Assembly (NCBI RefSeq): GCF_001543175.1
Contig: NZ_CP014161.1
Coordinates: 1,178,001-1,242,000 of the forward strand
DNA: 64,000 bases
Source: Aerococcus urinae
GTDB lineage: Bacteria > Bacillota > Bacilli > Lactobacillales > Aerococcaceae
Direction: 5' to 3'
Shown: one piece after another, positions 8,631 through 16,005 of the stretch
Layout of the letters: each line of letters begins with the position of its first letter
How positions within the stretch are numbered: position 1 is the first letter of the stretch
Made by a program: the position numbers and the translations under genes
The notes under the pieces: generated by a model
Database searches by the model: none
The model's input: only the letters and a program-made list of their open reading frames with translations
Told to the model about the DNA's origin: nothing

Positions 8631-9398
8631 TTATACCCGTTCACGACGGCGCTCTTGCCCTTGGTCTTGGTCAGGGTGGTAAATTTGTTGTAATTCATTA
8701 GCCTGGTGGGTGACTTTCAAGTCATTTTCAGACAGTTCACTGACCCGACCTAACATGTTCCAACCGATTTCCTTGGTCAAGAAGTCAACATCCTTAACCG
8801 TGTTATCGGTAAGTTCATGGATAAAGGCGATCACCAGACCAACCCCCATGCCTAGGACTAAACCGATTAAGAGGGCTAAGCCCTTACGAGGGGAAACTGG
8901 TGTCTGAGAGGCTTGGGCCTTAGAAATAATGGACACATTATCGATATTCATCATTTTACGGATAGCCTTTTGGAAGACTTCTGCGGTAGTGTTAGCGATG
9001 GTCGCGGCACGTTCAGGGTTAGGGTCGTTGACGATAATGGAGAAGACTTGGGAATTGTTCTTACTTTCCACTGAAATCTTTTCCCGGAGTTGGTCAGGGT
9101 TTTCTTGTAAATTGAGTTGGTCAATCACTGGACTCAGGACCACTTCGTTACGAATAACATCAGAATAAGTATTAATTAATTGCAGGGAAGCGTTAATGTC
9201 CTGGTTGAGGGTATTATTTGGCCCTTTACTATCGCTTTGGTTAACTAAGATCTCGGTAGAAGACTGGTAGATAGGCGTCGCTAAGACGAAGGCGTAGCCC
9301 GCTGCTAAGAGGACTCCTACCAAACTACTGATAAAGATGACATAAATGTGTTCTTTGATGATCTGCCAGAGATCTAATAAACTAATTTCTTCTTCCAT
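8631..9398 (-). CDS. wzd: Capsule chain-length regulator/kinase activator (Wzd/CpsC, Wzz family)
   Basis: A 255-residue polysaccharide co-polymerase with two transmembrane segments (about 19-40 and 173-193) flanking an extracytoplasmic domain, and the Wzz-type proline motif PVSPRKG just before the second segment. The short cytosolic tail activates the Wze kinase. The tail ends in an unusually charged stretch (DQDQGQERRRERV). It lies between the LCP gene and wze. The start follows a weak ribosome site, so a slightly different N-terminus is possible. Confidence 0.88.
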   Translation of the reverse strand: MEEEISLLDLWQIIKEHIYVIFISSLVGVLLAAGYAFVLATPIYQSSTEILVNQSDSKGPNNTLNQDINASLQLINTYSDVIRNEVVLSPVIDQLNLQENPDQLREKISVESKNNSQVFSIIVNDPNPERAATIANTTAEVFQKAIRKMMNIDNVSIISKAQASQTPVSPRKGLALLIGLVLGMGVGLVIAFIHELTDNTVKDVDFLTKEIGWNMLGRVSELSENDLKVTHQANELQQIYHPDQDQGQERRRERV

Positions 9399-9492
9399 CG
9401 CTAATCAACACGACCTTTCCTAATTTATTGTTTTATGCATGGAAATAGCGCTGGATTAGAGCGCTATTTGATTACTTTCTATGATTTGAGTC

Positions 9493-10494
9493 TTAGAGAT
9501 TTAATTCTGCTTTTAAGGCTTGGGAAGCTTGATTGATATTGGCTTCTGGAATCATTTCGTAGTAGACCCCATCAATCATTTGCCCTGAGCCCTTCAGTTG
9601 AGCCTGGTTAATCTTATTGGTCGCTCCCCGGTAGTTAGTGAAGAGATCCTTCATATCCGAAAAGGGCATATTAGTTTGGACGTTACTGCCAATGGTATTT
9701 AAGATTTCTTGGTAGTTAGGCAGGGATGATAAGGAGGCTGCTTCCTTGAGGCTGGCCAAGATCACTTGCCGTTGGCGAGCTTGGCGGCCATAGTCCCCTT
9801 CCGGATCGTCATAGCGGTTACGGACATAGGCTAGAGCAGATTCCCCATTTAAAGTCGTCGGTTGCCCTTGGATAAATTGGTGGCCATCTTCACTGAAGCT
9901 GATCGGTGGTGTTACCGTTACCCCACCTAGGACATTGATCATATCTTCCAAGCCCTGCATATTGACAGAGACATAGTAGTCAATCGGAATATCTAGCAGG
10001 TTTTGTACAGTTTCTACTGCTCCCGCTGCCCCGCCATAAGCATAAGCATGGTTGATCTTGTCTTTGTTGCCATTAGGGAGAATAGTGGTATAAGTATCCC
10101 GAGGTATGGAAAGCAAAGTGCTTTGCTCCATCTTGGGGTTTACCGTCATGACCATCATGGTATCGGACCGGCCTTGTTCCGTTCGACCCAGAGAACCGGT
10201 ATCAATTCCCATTAAGAGAACCGAAAAGGCTTGATTACCTTGACTAAGGTCAACTTGGCCATTCCGCTTGGACTTGTAATCTGCCGCTTGGTACATTTGG
10301 TCAGACGTCTCTTTGACATCACTATATGCTTTAAAAGCAATCCAGCCCCCGATGCAAAGAAGGACTAGTAGAATGCCCAGCACCCAAGGCCAAATCCGCC
10401 GTCTTTTCGGTCTTTCTACTTGGGATCGATAGTCTTCCCGAGTTGAATGCCGGTCAGGTCGAGTTGATCTTTTATTATCATAATTATCTGTCAT
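9493..10494 (-). CDS. LytR-CpsA-Psr (LCP) family cell-wall polymer ligase
   Basis: A 333-residue LCP protein: a basic, disordered cytosolic N-terminus, one transmembrane anchor (about 35-55), then the extracellular catalytic domain with GIDTGSLGRTEQGRSDTMM and SIPRDTYTTI, which bind lipid-linked polymer phosphates and magnesium. LCP enzymes ligate capsule or teichoic acid to peptidoglycan. As first gene of the capsule operon it matches CpsA/Wzg. The start at 10494 is preferred because AAGGAAAG sits a few bases upstream; an ATG 21 codons earlier lies within the untranslated leader. Confidence 0.9.
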   Translation of the reverse strand: MTDNYDNKRSTRPDRHSTREDYRSQVERPKRRRIWPWVLGILLVLLCIGGWIAFKAYSDVKETSDQMYQAADYKSKRNGQVDLSQGNQAFSVLLMGIDTGSLGRTEQGRSDTMMVMTVNPKMEQSTLLSIPRDTYTTILPNGNKDKINHAYAYGGAAGAVETVQNLLDIPIDYYVSVNMQGLEDMINVLGGVTVTPPISFSEDGHQFIQGQPTTLNGESALAYVRNRYDDPEGDYGRQARQRQVILASLKEAASLSSLPNYQEILNTIGSNVQTNMPFSDMKDLFTNYRGATNKINQAQLKGSGQMIDGVYYEMIPEANINQASQALKAELNL

Positions 10495-10635
10495 AAACTT
10501 TCTTTCCTTAAAAGTTGTTTTGCAAATTTTAATTAACTGATCACCATATATGAACACAATAAATAAGGCTGAAAATTAGTCCTATTTACCAATTTTCATA
10601 ATAACACAACTTTTTTTGCAATAACATATGAAATT

Positions 10636-10664
10636 ATTATAAAAACGTTATCATTTGGCCAAAT
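10636..10664 (-). promoter_or_regulatory. Candidate capsule-operon promoter with cre-like site and palindrome
   Basis: On the minus strand a TATAAT (10636-10641) is preceded after 16 bases by TTTGGC (10658-10663). The spacer holds ATGATAACGTTTTTAT (plus-strand 10639-10654), one mismatch from the CcpA cre consensus TGWNANCGNTNWCA. The -35 lies inside a perfect 12-bp palindrome ATTTGGCCAAAT (10653-10664). This is about 140 bases upstream of the LCP gene and just beyond the reductase terminator. Confidence 0.45.
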
Positions 10665-10693
10665 AAAAGAGTCTTATTGGACAAATAAATTAA

Positions 10694-10724
10694 ATAAAGG
10701 CCCAGTCTCAGACCAGGCCTTTAT
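10694..10724 (-). terminator. Rho-independent terminator after the flavocytochrome-type reductase
   Basis: A near-perfect hairpin: ATAAAGGCC pairs with GGCCTTTAT, extended by GTCT/AGAC around a one-base loop. On the minus strand it is followed by a T-rich run. It lies 40 bases past the reductase stop. Confidence 0.8.
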
Positions 10725-10764
10725 CGTGTTTATGTAAATTTAATTTTCAGAATTATTAACTTGT

Positions 10765-12582
10765 TTATTCTTTACTCTTAGCAATGGCATCCGCTACCGC
10801 TTCTTTAAGGGCATTAGAACTTAAGGTAGCACCAGAAATAGCATCAACATCAGTCGAATTAGCAGCAATCATAGCTTGGGGTAATTCAGAAAAGACTTCG
10901 TGACCTTGTTGTTCACTTTCATTGTGATTCAGAACAGTAATTTCTCTTAACTTATCTCCATCGAGAGTTACTACCACGTTCAACTCATCTCCCATCCCGG
11001 AATGACTTGTCCCCAGGTATTGGTTATCCTTTAATTGCAGGTCTTCCGTAGTCACTCCCTTTTCTAAATCACTTTGCAAGTTGACTTTATTTTCTGTTGT
11101 CGGTGTACCTGTTAGCTGACTTATCGAGTTCTCCTTTGCTTGGGCAGCATTTTCACCAGCAATCTTACCAAAAATCAGACATTCAGCGATATTCATCCCA
11201 CCTTGGTACATGCCAGGGGTAATCCCACCCAGTTCACCAGCTCCGTAAAGATTAGGGATGACTTGACCATGGCTATCTAGAATTTCTGCCTTAGCGTTTC
11301 TTCGCGGTCCCCCTTGGGTATTTAACATGGTTTGGACAATCGGAATAGCGTAATATGGCCCTTCCGCATCAAAAGCAGTCATGGAGTCGGAAGAACGACC
11401 AAAGGCATAATCCTTACCTGCTTCGGCAAAATGATTGAAGTCCTTAACTGTGGCTTCTAAGACCTCACTATCAAGGTCAAGTTCTTGGGCTAATTCAGCC
11501 AGGCTATTGGCTTTTACCGCTGCTTTGGCGTAATCAACAAAGAGACCGTCAGCTTGGGTGAGTTCTTCATATTTCTTGTGGTCAAAAACAATATAAGGTC
11601 TTGTTTGACCTTGAGGAACTCGCCAAATCCCGTGGTTATAAATATGGCCGTGGCGGTTAGCTTCATCTTCCTTAAAATAACGCGTTCCATCGTCCCCAAT
11701 GACTAAAATGCTGCCATGAGTCAGAGGTTGGGTACCAAAGGCATGTAAGGTCGCCCTTTCTCCAGCAGGCACATCAAAGGCCGTCCCGTGGTACATACCA
11801 AGCGACTCATAGTTAGCCATATGCCAGAGGTCAGCTCCAACTTCAAGGGCCATGGTCACCCCATGCCCTTGATTATATAAACCACCTAAGGGAGCCAGAC
11901 GACTTTCGTTGAGATAGTCTTTAATCATTTGCGGATTATTTTCAAAACCACCAACAGAAAGAACTACCCCATTTTTGGCAGCAATGTTGACGGTTTGCCC
12001 TTGCCGATCGATTTGGACGCCAACAATAGCTTTCGTACTTGGGTCTTGGAGAAGATGTTGGGCAGCTGACTCGAACCAGACATCAATGGAATCAGAACGT
12101 TCTATAACTTTTTGCCGTAAAACTTTCCACAAAGCAGCGTCAAAGATTCCTTCATGGACAGTAAGGAAGTTATAGGTTTCTACCCCCTCAAATTCAGGAT
12201 ATTCGTAAACCGCTGACTCGAGAGGGAACTTATCAAAATGGTCCTTAATACTGTATGGTTCGACCTCTAAATAGTCACGAATATAGTCTTCCATATTGAC
12301 TAGGCCATCAATATAGGTGGACTTGACTTCTTCATTTAAGTCCATCCCCGCCATCAGTTCATCATAGTACTTGTGCATAGCTTCCTTATTATCAGCCGAT
12401 CCAATTAACTGGGCACAGTAGCGAGTATTACCGCCCTCATGACCATTGGGCGCAGCATCGACCAAGAGAACCTTAGCACCCGCATCGCTAGCAAAGCGAG
12501 CCGCTGTTGCACCCGCTCCACCGAAACCAAGCACAACCACATCATATTCCGCCGCATAAGTCGTTTGTTCATTCACTAACAT
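10765..12582 (-). CDS. FAD-dependent fumarate reductase/flavocytochrome-like protein with C-terminal FMN-binding domain
   Basis: A 605-residue flavoprotein. The N-terminal FAD domain begins with VVVLGFGGAGATAARFAS (15-32) and ends with TPGMYQGGMNIAECL, the fumarate reductase/succinate dehydrogenase flavoprotein fold. The last 90 residues form an FMN-binding domain with ISGAT at 582-586, where the Thr is normally flavinylated by ApbE. Family members reduce fumarate, urocanate or related alpha,beta-unsaturated acids as electron sinks. No signal peptide is visible, so it is probably cytosolic, and no ApbE gene is in this window. The substrate cannot be assigned. AAGGAAGGAG precedes the ATG. Confidence 0.85.
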   Translation of the reverse strand: MLVNEQTTYAAEYDVVVLGFGGAGATAARFASDAGAKVLLVDAAPNGHEGGNTRYCAQLIGSADNKEAMHKYYDELMAGMDLNEEVKSTYIDGLVNMEDYIRDYLEVEPYSIKDHFDKFPLESAVYEYPEFEGVETYNFLTVHEGIFDAALWKVLRQKVIERSDSIDVWFESAAQHLLQDPSTKAIVGVQIDRQGQTVNIAAKNGVVLSVGGFENNPQMIKDYLNESRLAPLGGLYNQGHGVTMALEVGADLWHMANYESLGMYHGTAFDVPAGERATLHAFGTQPLTHGSILVIGDDGTRYFKEDEANRHGHIYNHGIWRVPQGQTRPYIVFDHKKYEELTQADGLFVDYAKAAVKANSLAELAQELDLDSEVLEATVKDFNHFAEAGKDYAFGRSSDSMTAFDAEGPYYAIPIVQTMLNTQGGPRRNAKAEILDSHGQVIPNLYGAGELGGITPGMYQGGMNIAECLIFGKIAGENAAQAKENSISQLTGTPTTENKVNLQSDLEKGVTTEDLQLKDNQYLGTSHSGMGDELNVVVTLDGDKLREITVLNHNESEQQGHEVFSELPQAMIAANSTDVDAISGATLSSNALKEAVADAIAKSKE

Positions 12583-12617
12583 TTTGATCTCCTTCCTTTG
12601 TTGCTTATTTATTGGTC

Positions 12618-12667
12618 AGCGTAAGAATACGCTTACATTTATACTTCCATCATACTCCAATTGTGAA
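12618..12667 (-). promoter_or_regulatory. Candidate promoter and operator of the reductase gene
   Basis: On the minus strand TTCACA (12662-12667) and TATAAA (12638-12643) are 18 bases apart. Immediately downstream, over the expected transcription start, is the palindrome AGCGTA-AGAA-TACGCT (12618-12633), the position expected for a repressor operator. The binding protein is unknown. Confidence 0.42.
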
Positions 12668-12735
12668 TAAAATAACAGAGTTACACTGGTAATTTATTTT
12701 CAAAAGAATGTTTTAATCAATAAAATTTCAAACAA

Positions 12736-12761
12736 AATAAAAAACGCTTTAAACAAGCGTT
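12736..12761 (-). terminator. Terminator of the three-gene TAC-like operon
   Basis: AACGCTT (12743-12749) pairs with AAGCGTT (12755-12761) around a five-base loop. On the minus strand a T-rich run follows. It starts about 20 bases after the stop of the SecB-like gene and closes the operon. Confidence 0.75.
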
Positions 12762-12781
12762 CGTAAAAAGTATTATTTAAT

Positions 12782-13192
12782 TTATTCTTCATTACTGAAA
12801 ATACTCATTATATTCATAATTGGAATGGTTACTGGATTTGCTCCACCCAAAGCTGTTACAGATGTTATATAAGACCTAATGTAAGGAAAGGCAATACTAA
12901 TCATATTAATACCATATTCATTAATAATTTGGTTCTTATCGCCTTCTAATGAAGAACAATCAAAATCCGTTTCTTGACGCAAATGAAGATATAAGCCATT
13001 TTCATTATCGGATTCTTTTTCTGATAATACGATAACCATTTCTAAAGTAACGATATCGGATTGGTCATCATTTCCCAAAAAATTTGGGGTCATTTCTACA
13101 TTAATCTCTGTATTAGGTTCTATAAAATAATTATTAATTGTGAATTCAGTCACTCTATTATTTATAATTCTTAAACGGCTAAACTGAGACAT
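12782..13192 (-). CDS. SecB-like chaperone of a putative toxin-antitoxin-chaperone locus
   Basis: A 136-residue protein. The C-terminal half contains AFPYIRSYITSVTALGG (101-117) followed by PVTIP and an Asn (N127), closely following the SecB signature of FPYAR, a short helix, Gly-rich turn, then P-x-N-F. The N-terminal half has alternating strands (RLRIINNRVTEF, TLEMVIVLSEK) as in the SecB fold. Firmicutes generally lack SecB for export, and solitary SecB-like proteins in such bacteria are typically chaperones of toxin-antitoxin loci (compare M. tuberculosis Rv1957). It overlaps the preceding antitoxin-like gene by 22 bases, with GGAGG six bases before its ATG. The chaperone call is strong; the client is inferred. 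Confidence 0.8.
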   Translation of the reverse strand: MSQFSRLRIINNRVTEFTINNYFIEPNTEINVEMTPNFLGNDDQSDIVTLEMVIVLSEKESDNENGLYLHLRQETDFDCSSLEGDKNQIINEYGINMISIAFPYIRSYITSVTALGGANPVTIPIMNIMSIFSNEE

Positions 13193-13563
13193 TCTTTTCC
13201 TCCAAGAAGTTTATCAATGTTTATATTATTCTTGCCTTTCAATGTAAAGTTATATTGTACATTATTAGTAAAAGATTCATTATTAATTACAAAATTCATA
13301 TCTATTTCATCATTGGCAATATTATTTTGTTCAGTTAAGTGATTATCTATATAATCTTGAATAGTGTTAATTACCTCTTCATAACGCGATACAGGAATAG
13401 AAGTATTACAAAATTCTAATTGAGCATATTCAGAATCAGTCATACCTAGAATTTGATTCATTTCATCTAAAGTTAAACCATATGAATATCTCAAATCTAA
13501 TATTTTTTCCGATAGCGGATATTGTTCACTATTCTTAATAGTTGAAATATCATTATTTATCAT
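13171..13563 (-). CDS. Putative helix-turn-helix antitoxin with C-terminal chaperone-addiction-like tail
   Basis: A 130-residue protein. Residues about 17-70 resemble a small Xre/HigA-type DNA-binding domain (SEKILDLRYSYGLTLDEMNQILGM, then an ISMTDSEYAQLE-like recognition region ending at SRYEEVINTI). Residues 71-130 form a separate, low-complexity, Asn-rich tail with alternating hydrophobics (FVINNESF, VQYNFTLKG), reminiscent of the ChAD tails that make HigA-type antitoxins depend on a SecB-like chaperone. It overlaps the upstream gene by four bases (ATGA) and the SecB-like gene downstream. The HTH is weak by eye, so the antitoxin assignment rests on order as much as motif. Confidence 0.65.
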   Translation of the reverse strand: MINNDISTIKNSEQYPLSEKILDLRYSYGLTLDEMNQILGMTDSEYAQLEFCNTSIPVSRYEEVINTIQDYIDNHLTEQNNIANDEIDMNFVINNESFTNNVQYNFTLKGKNNINIDKLLGGKECLSLAV

Positions 13564-14093
13564 ATCGTAAACTCCTCTCCTATAATAATTTCATTATTAT
13601 TAATATCATACACGTGGTCACGTAGCTTTTGAGTATATTCAGTTAACGGCTGAGTCGGATCACTTCTCCCTTTTTCTTTGATATAAGAGTAGCAAAATAT
13701 TAAATTAGGATCTTTCTCTAAAGATTGATTATCACAAGGGAAAAATAAAAATCTTAAATGTTGATAAGCCGTATCCATTCTTATTTCATACACATGTCTT
13801 ACACTTATCATTTTCTTTATAATTTTTGCTCTCCTATACTCCCCGCTAACAGCATCTGGCAGCATAATTTCCCAATCTCTATCTAATGGATCATTCTTGT
13901 TAATAAAAAGATATCCCTCATTAATAAAGAGAAGCATAACATTACGGTAAATTTGAAAAAAAGTTTCTTCAAAATATTTATTGTTTTTTAGTAATTTAGG
14001 GTAGGCAACAGTAAAAATATATCCATTATCATTAAAAGTTACATCATTAAAAAACGTTTTAACAATAGGATAAATAGCTTCTACCTTTCTCAT
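13560..14093 (-). CDS. Putative RelE/HigB-like toxin with N-terminal extension
   Basis: First gene of the three-gene island, 177 residues. No family is certain. Residues 100-118 (HVYEIRMDTAYQHLRFLFF) followed by LIFCYSYIKEKGRSDP (131-146) and an acidic/basic helix up to 160 match the strand pattern of the RelE/HigB mRNA-interferase fold: E-L-R, Y-R-x-L-F-F, then a strand running into K-K and a terminal helix. About 95 residues precede this core, more than in a standard HigB. AAGGGAG lies seven bases before the ATG. The gene is strongly AT-rich. An unrelated effector is possible. Confidence 0.55.
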   Translation of the reverse strand: MRKVEAIYPIVKTFFNDVTFNDNGYIFTVAYPKLLKNNKYFEETFFQIYRNVMLLFINEGYLFINKNDPLDRDWEIMLPDAVSGEYRRAKIIKKMISVRHVYEIRMDTAYQHLRFLFFPCDNQSLEKDPNLIFCYSYIKEKGRSDPTQPLTEYTQKLRDHVYDINNNEIIIGEEFTI

Positions 14094-14112
14094 ATAAGTC
14101 TCCCTTTAAACA

Positions 14113-14148
14113 TAACTATATTTAGTATGACAAAGATATTGTTAATAT
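14113..14148 (-). promoter_or_regulatory. Candidate autoregulated promoter of the TAC-like operon
   Basis: Upstream of the first gene, on the minus strand, TTAACA is followed after 19 bases by TATAGT. The -35 lies inside a perfect inverted repeat ATATT-GTT-AATAT (14136-14148), a plausible operator for the HTH protein. The region is so AT-rich that chance boxes are expected. Confidence 0.35.
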
Positions 14149-14322
14149 ACAAGATTTATGAAGTAAATTTCATATATTAACCTTATATTCCTGATATAAA
14201 TTAGTAATATAACTATTCCTTTTTATCTAATAATTATTTCGGATAAGTATATCAATGAAATTAATTTTCCCTCTTTAATTAGATCGGTTTTAGCATTTAA
14301 ACGCCCATATTAGCATAAAAGC

Positions 14323-14352
14323 TTGACAAGGTCTGCTTAAATTGAGTAGAAT
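14323..14352 (+). promoter_or_regulatory. Sigma-A type promoter of tRNA-Arg
   Basis: Perfect -35 TTGACA (14323-14328), an 18-base spacer and -10 TAGAAT (14347-14352), ending 16 bases before the tRNA. Confidence 0.7.
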
Positions 14353-14368
14353 ATAAGAGTTGTTAGTT

Positions 14369-14442
14369 CTCGGGGTAGCTCAGCTGGATAGAGCAACGGT
14401 CTTCTAAACCGTGGGTCGCGAGTTCGAATCTCGCTCTCGAGA
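14369..14442 (+). tRNA. tRNA-Arg (anticodon UCU)
   Basis: A complete cloverleaf can be drawn by eye: acceptor CTCGGGG/TCTCGAG (two G-U pairs), D-stem GCTC/GAGC, anticodon stem ACGGT/ACCGT with loop CTTCTAA giving anticodon TCT for AGA codons, five-base variable loop, and T-arm GCGAG-TTCGAAT-CTCGC. Discriminator base is A. CCA is not encoded. It stands alone with its own promoter and terminator. Confidence 0.95.
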
Positions 14443-14475
14443 TAAGTGAGTGTAAAATATACACTCAGACAAGTT

Positions 14476-14510
14476 AAAAAAGCTGGTAGATGCACTCTGC
14501 CAGCTTTTTT
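14476..14510 (+). terminator. Terminator after tRNA-Arg
   Basis: AGCTGGTAGA pairs with TCTGCCAGCT (one G-U) around a five-base loop, followed by six T residues. The A-run on the 5' side could let it act in both directions. Confidence 0.88.
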
Positions 14511-14580
14511 CTATATTTTTATTTTAAGAGACTTATGATAATAAAAATATTATTTTGGTAATTAACTTTGAGCAGTAGTG

Positions 14581-14732
14581 GCGCTTTGAAAGTTGGGTCT
14601 TAGCCATGAATAAGCAAGCGATGTGAAATACGGATAGTAGGCGCTAGCCGTACTAGCCGTTTGAAGCTCGCTAGGTGAGGGATCTTAGCCCGAACCGATG
14701 CCATGGCTTTTAAAGACCCAAACTTCAAAAGC
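14581..14732. repeat. Long imperfect inverted repeat (single structured element)
   Basis: Two arms face each other: 14581-14608 (from GCGCTTTGAAAGTTGGG to TCTTAGCCATG) and 14702-14732 (CATGGCT then AAGACCC to TTCAAAAGC). Their complementarity is nearly complete over about 28 bases. The interior carries two near-copies of CTAGCCGTA. It lies between the convergent ends of the tRNA and hflX. It could be a MITE remnant or a structured transcript end. Confidence 0.55.
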
Positions 14733-14753
14733 AGAACGTATGCTCGAAATTTT

Positions 14754-15986
14754 TTATTCAGTTTTAGGTAGTGGAAGATAGTCAGGCTTATAGCCCATAA
14801 TTTGATAGGATTCGCTATCTTTATCAAATTCAAACTTCTCAATATAGAAACGGTTTTGCCATCCTAACCATTCATTAGCCGCTTCCGGCGCAACTTGAAC
14901 CGCAAAGGGTTGGTAGATGGTCTTGACCTGGTTAACAATGGCTTGACGCAAGGCTTCAATGTCCTGGCTATCCTGGGCCGAGATCAAAAGATGGGGGCTG
15001 GACGGGGTAAGCACTTGTTGGCCCGCTTCCACTTGGTCCCGCTTATTATAGATATAGAGCTTAGGTAGGTCTTGCATATCCAGGTCTTCCAGTAATTGAT
15101 TAACCACTTCTTCTTGTTCAAGAGCAAAAGCTGAGGAGGCATCGACAACGATCATCAACAAGTCCACATTGCGACTCTCCTCCAGGGTCGAGTGGAAGGC
15201 ATCGATAATCATAGGTGGCAAGTCTTGGATAAAGCCAACCGTATCCGTTAGGGTAATTTCAAAATGATTGGGCAGGGAAAACTTCCTCGTGAGCGGCGTT
15301 AAGGTGGCGAAAAGTTGGTCAGCCTGGTAGGTTTGGGCATCGGTTAAGGCGTTAATCAAGGTCGACTTACCGGCATTGGTATAACCTAAGAGGCCAATTT
15401 TAAAGAGACCTGACTTTTGCCGGCGTTCCCGGGTTAACTCCCTCTGCTTTTCCACTTCTTTTAATTCATGGCGGATTTTTTGGATTTCATTACGGAGAAC
15501 ACGGCGGTCTTGTTCCAACTTGGTTTCCCCTGGGCCCCGGGTACCGATCCCCCCACCAAGTCGGGATAGGACCGTCCCCATCCCTGCTAGTCGGGGCAAG
15601 AGATATTCATTTTGGGCCAAGGCCACCTGCAACTTCCCTTCCTTAGAGGTTGCCCGGCTGGCAAAGATATCTAAGATTAGCTGTACTCGGTCAATGACTG
15701 GACAATCAATAGCCTCTTGGAGGTTGCGGTTTTGTGACGGGGATAATTGTTGGTAGAAGATCACCAAGTCAATATCTAATTCCTGACTCAAGTCATGGAT
15801 TTCTCTAACCTTACCGCTTCCAATCAGATAGCGGGCATCCTCTTGGTCGCGCTTCTGACCTTGCCGGCTAACCACTTGACCGCCCGCAGTTTCTACTAAG
15901 GCCGCTAATTCATCCATTTGCATGGTGAAACGCAGGTCAGTGGTTTGAGGAAGTTGTAAACCGATAATTAATACATTTTCTGGCAT
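14754..15986 (-). CDS. hflX: Ribosome-associated GTPase HflX
   Basis: A 410-residue GTPase. The glycine-rich linker SRLGGGIGTRGPGETKLEQD (141-160) and the G1 loop GYTNAGKST (201-209), G3 DTVGF (248-252) and a later NKRD G4 motif define HflX. The protein binds the 50S subunit and helps split stalled ribosomes, especially under heat stress. The N-terminal domain (1-150) and coiled helix (160-190) are of normal length. It follows miaA with about 20 bases between, as often in Firmicutes. Confidence 0.93.
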   Translation of the reverse strand: MPENVLIIGLQLPQTTDLRFTMQMDELAALVETAGGQVVSRQGQKRDQEDARYLIGSGKVREIHDLSQELDIDLVIFYQQLSPSQNRNLQEAIDCPVIDRVQLILDIFASRATSKEGKLQVALAQNEYLLPRLAGMGTVLSRLGGGIGTRGPGETKLEQDRRVLRNEIQKIRHELKEVEKQRELTRERRQKSGLFKIGLLGYTNAGKSTLINALTDAQTYQADQLFATLTPLTRKFSLPNHFEITLTDTVGFIQDLPPMIIDAFHSTLEESRNVDLLMIVVDASSAFALEQEEVVNQLLEDLDMQDLPKLYIYNKRDQVEAGQQVLTPSSPHLLISAQDSQDIEALRQAIVNQVKTIYQPFAVQVAPEAANEWLGWQNRFYIEKFEFDKDSESYQIMGYKPDYLPLPKTE

Positions 15987-16005
15987 AGAAACCTCCTTTC
16001 ATTTT

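Noticed and set aside
12782-13192. A general export chaperone SecB
   Set aside because: It is encoded with two small overlapping genes in an AT-rich island, and Firmicutes do not normally use SecB for export; TAC chaperone is the better reading.
14600-14842. An 80-residue minus-strand open frame across the hairpin element
   Set aside because: It overlaps the end of hflX in another frame, runs through inverted-repeat sequence and has no family features.
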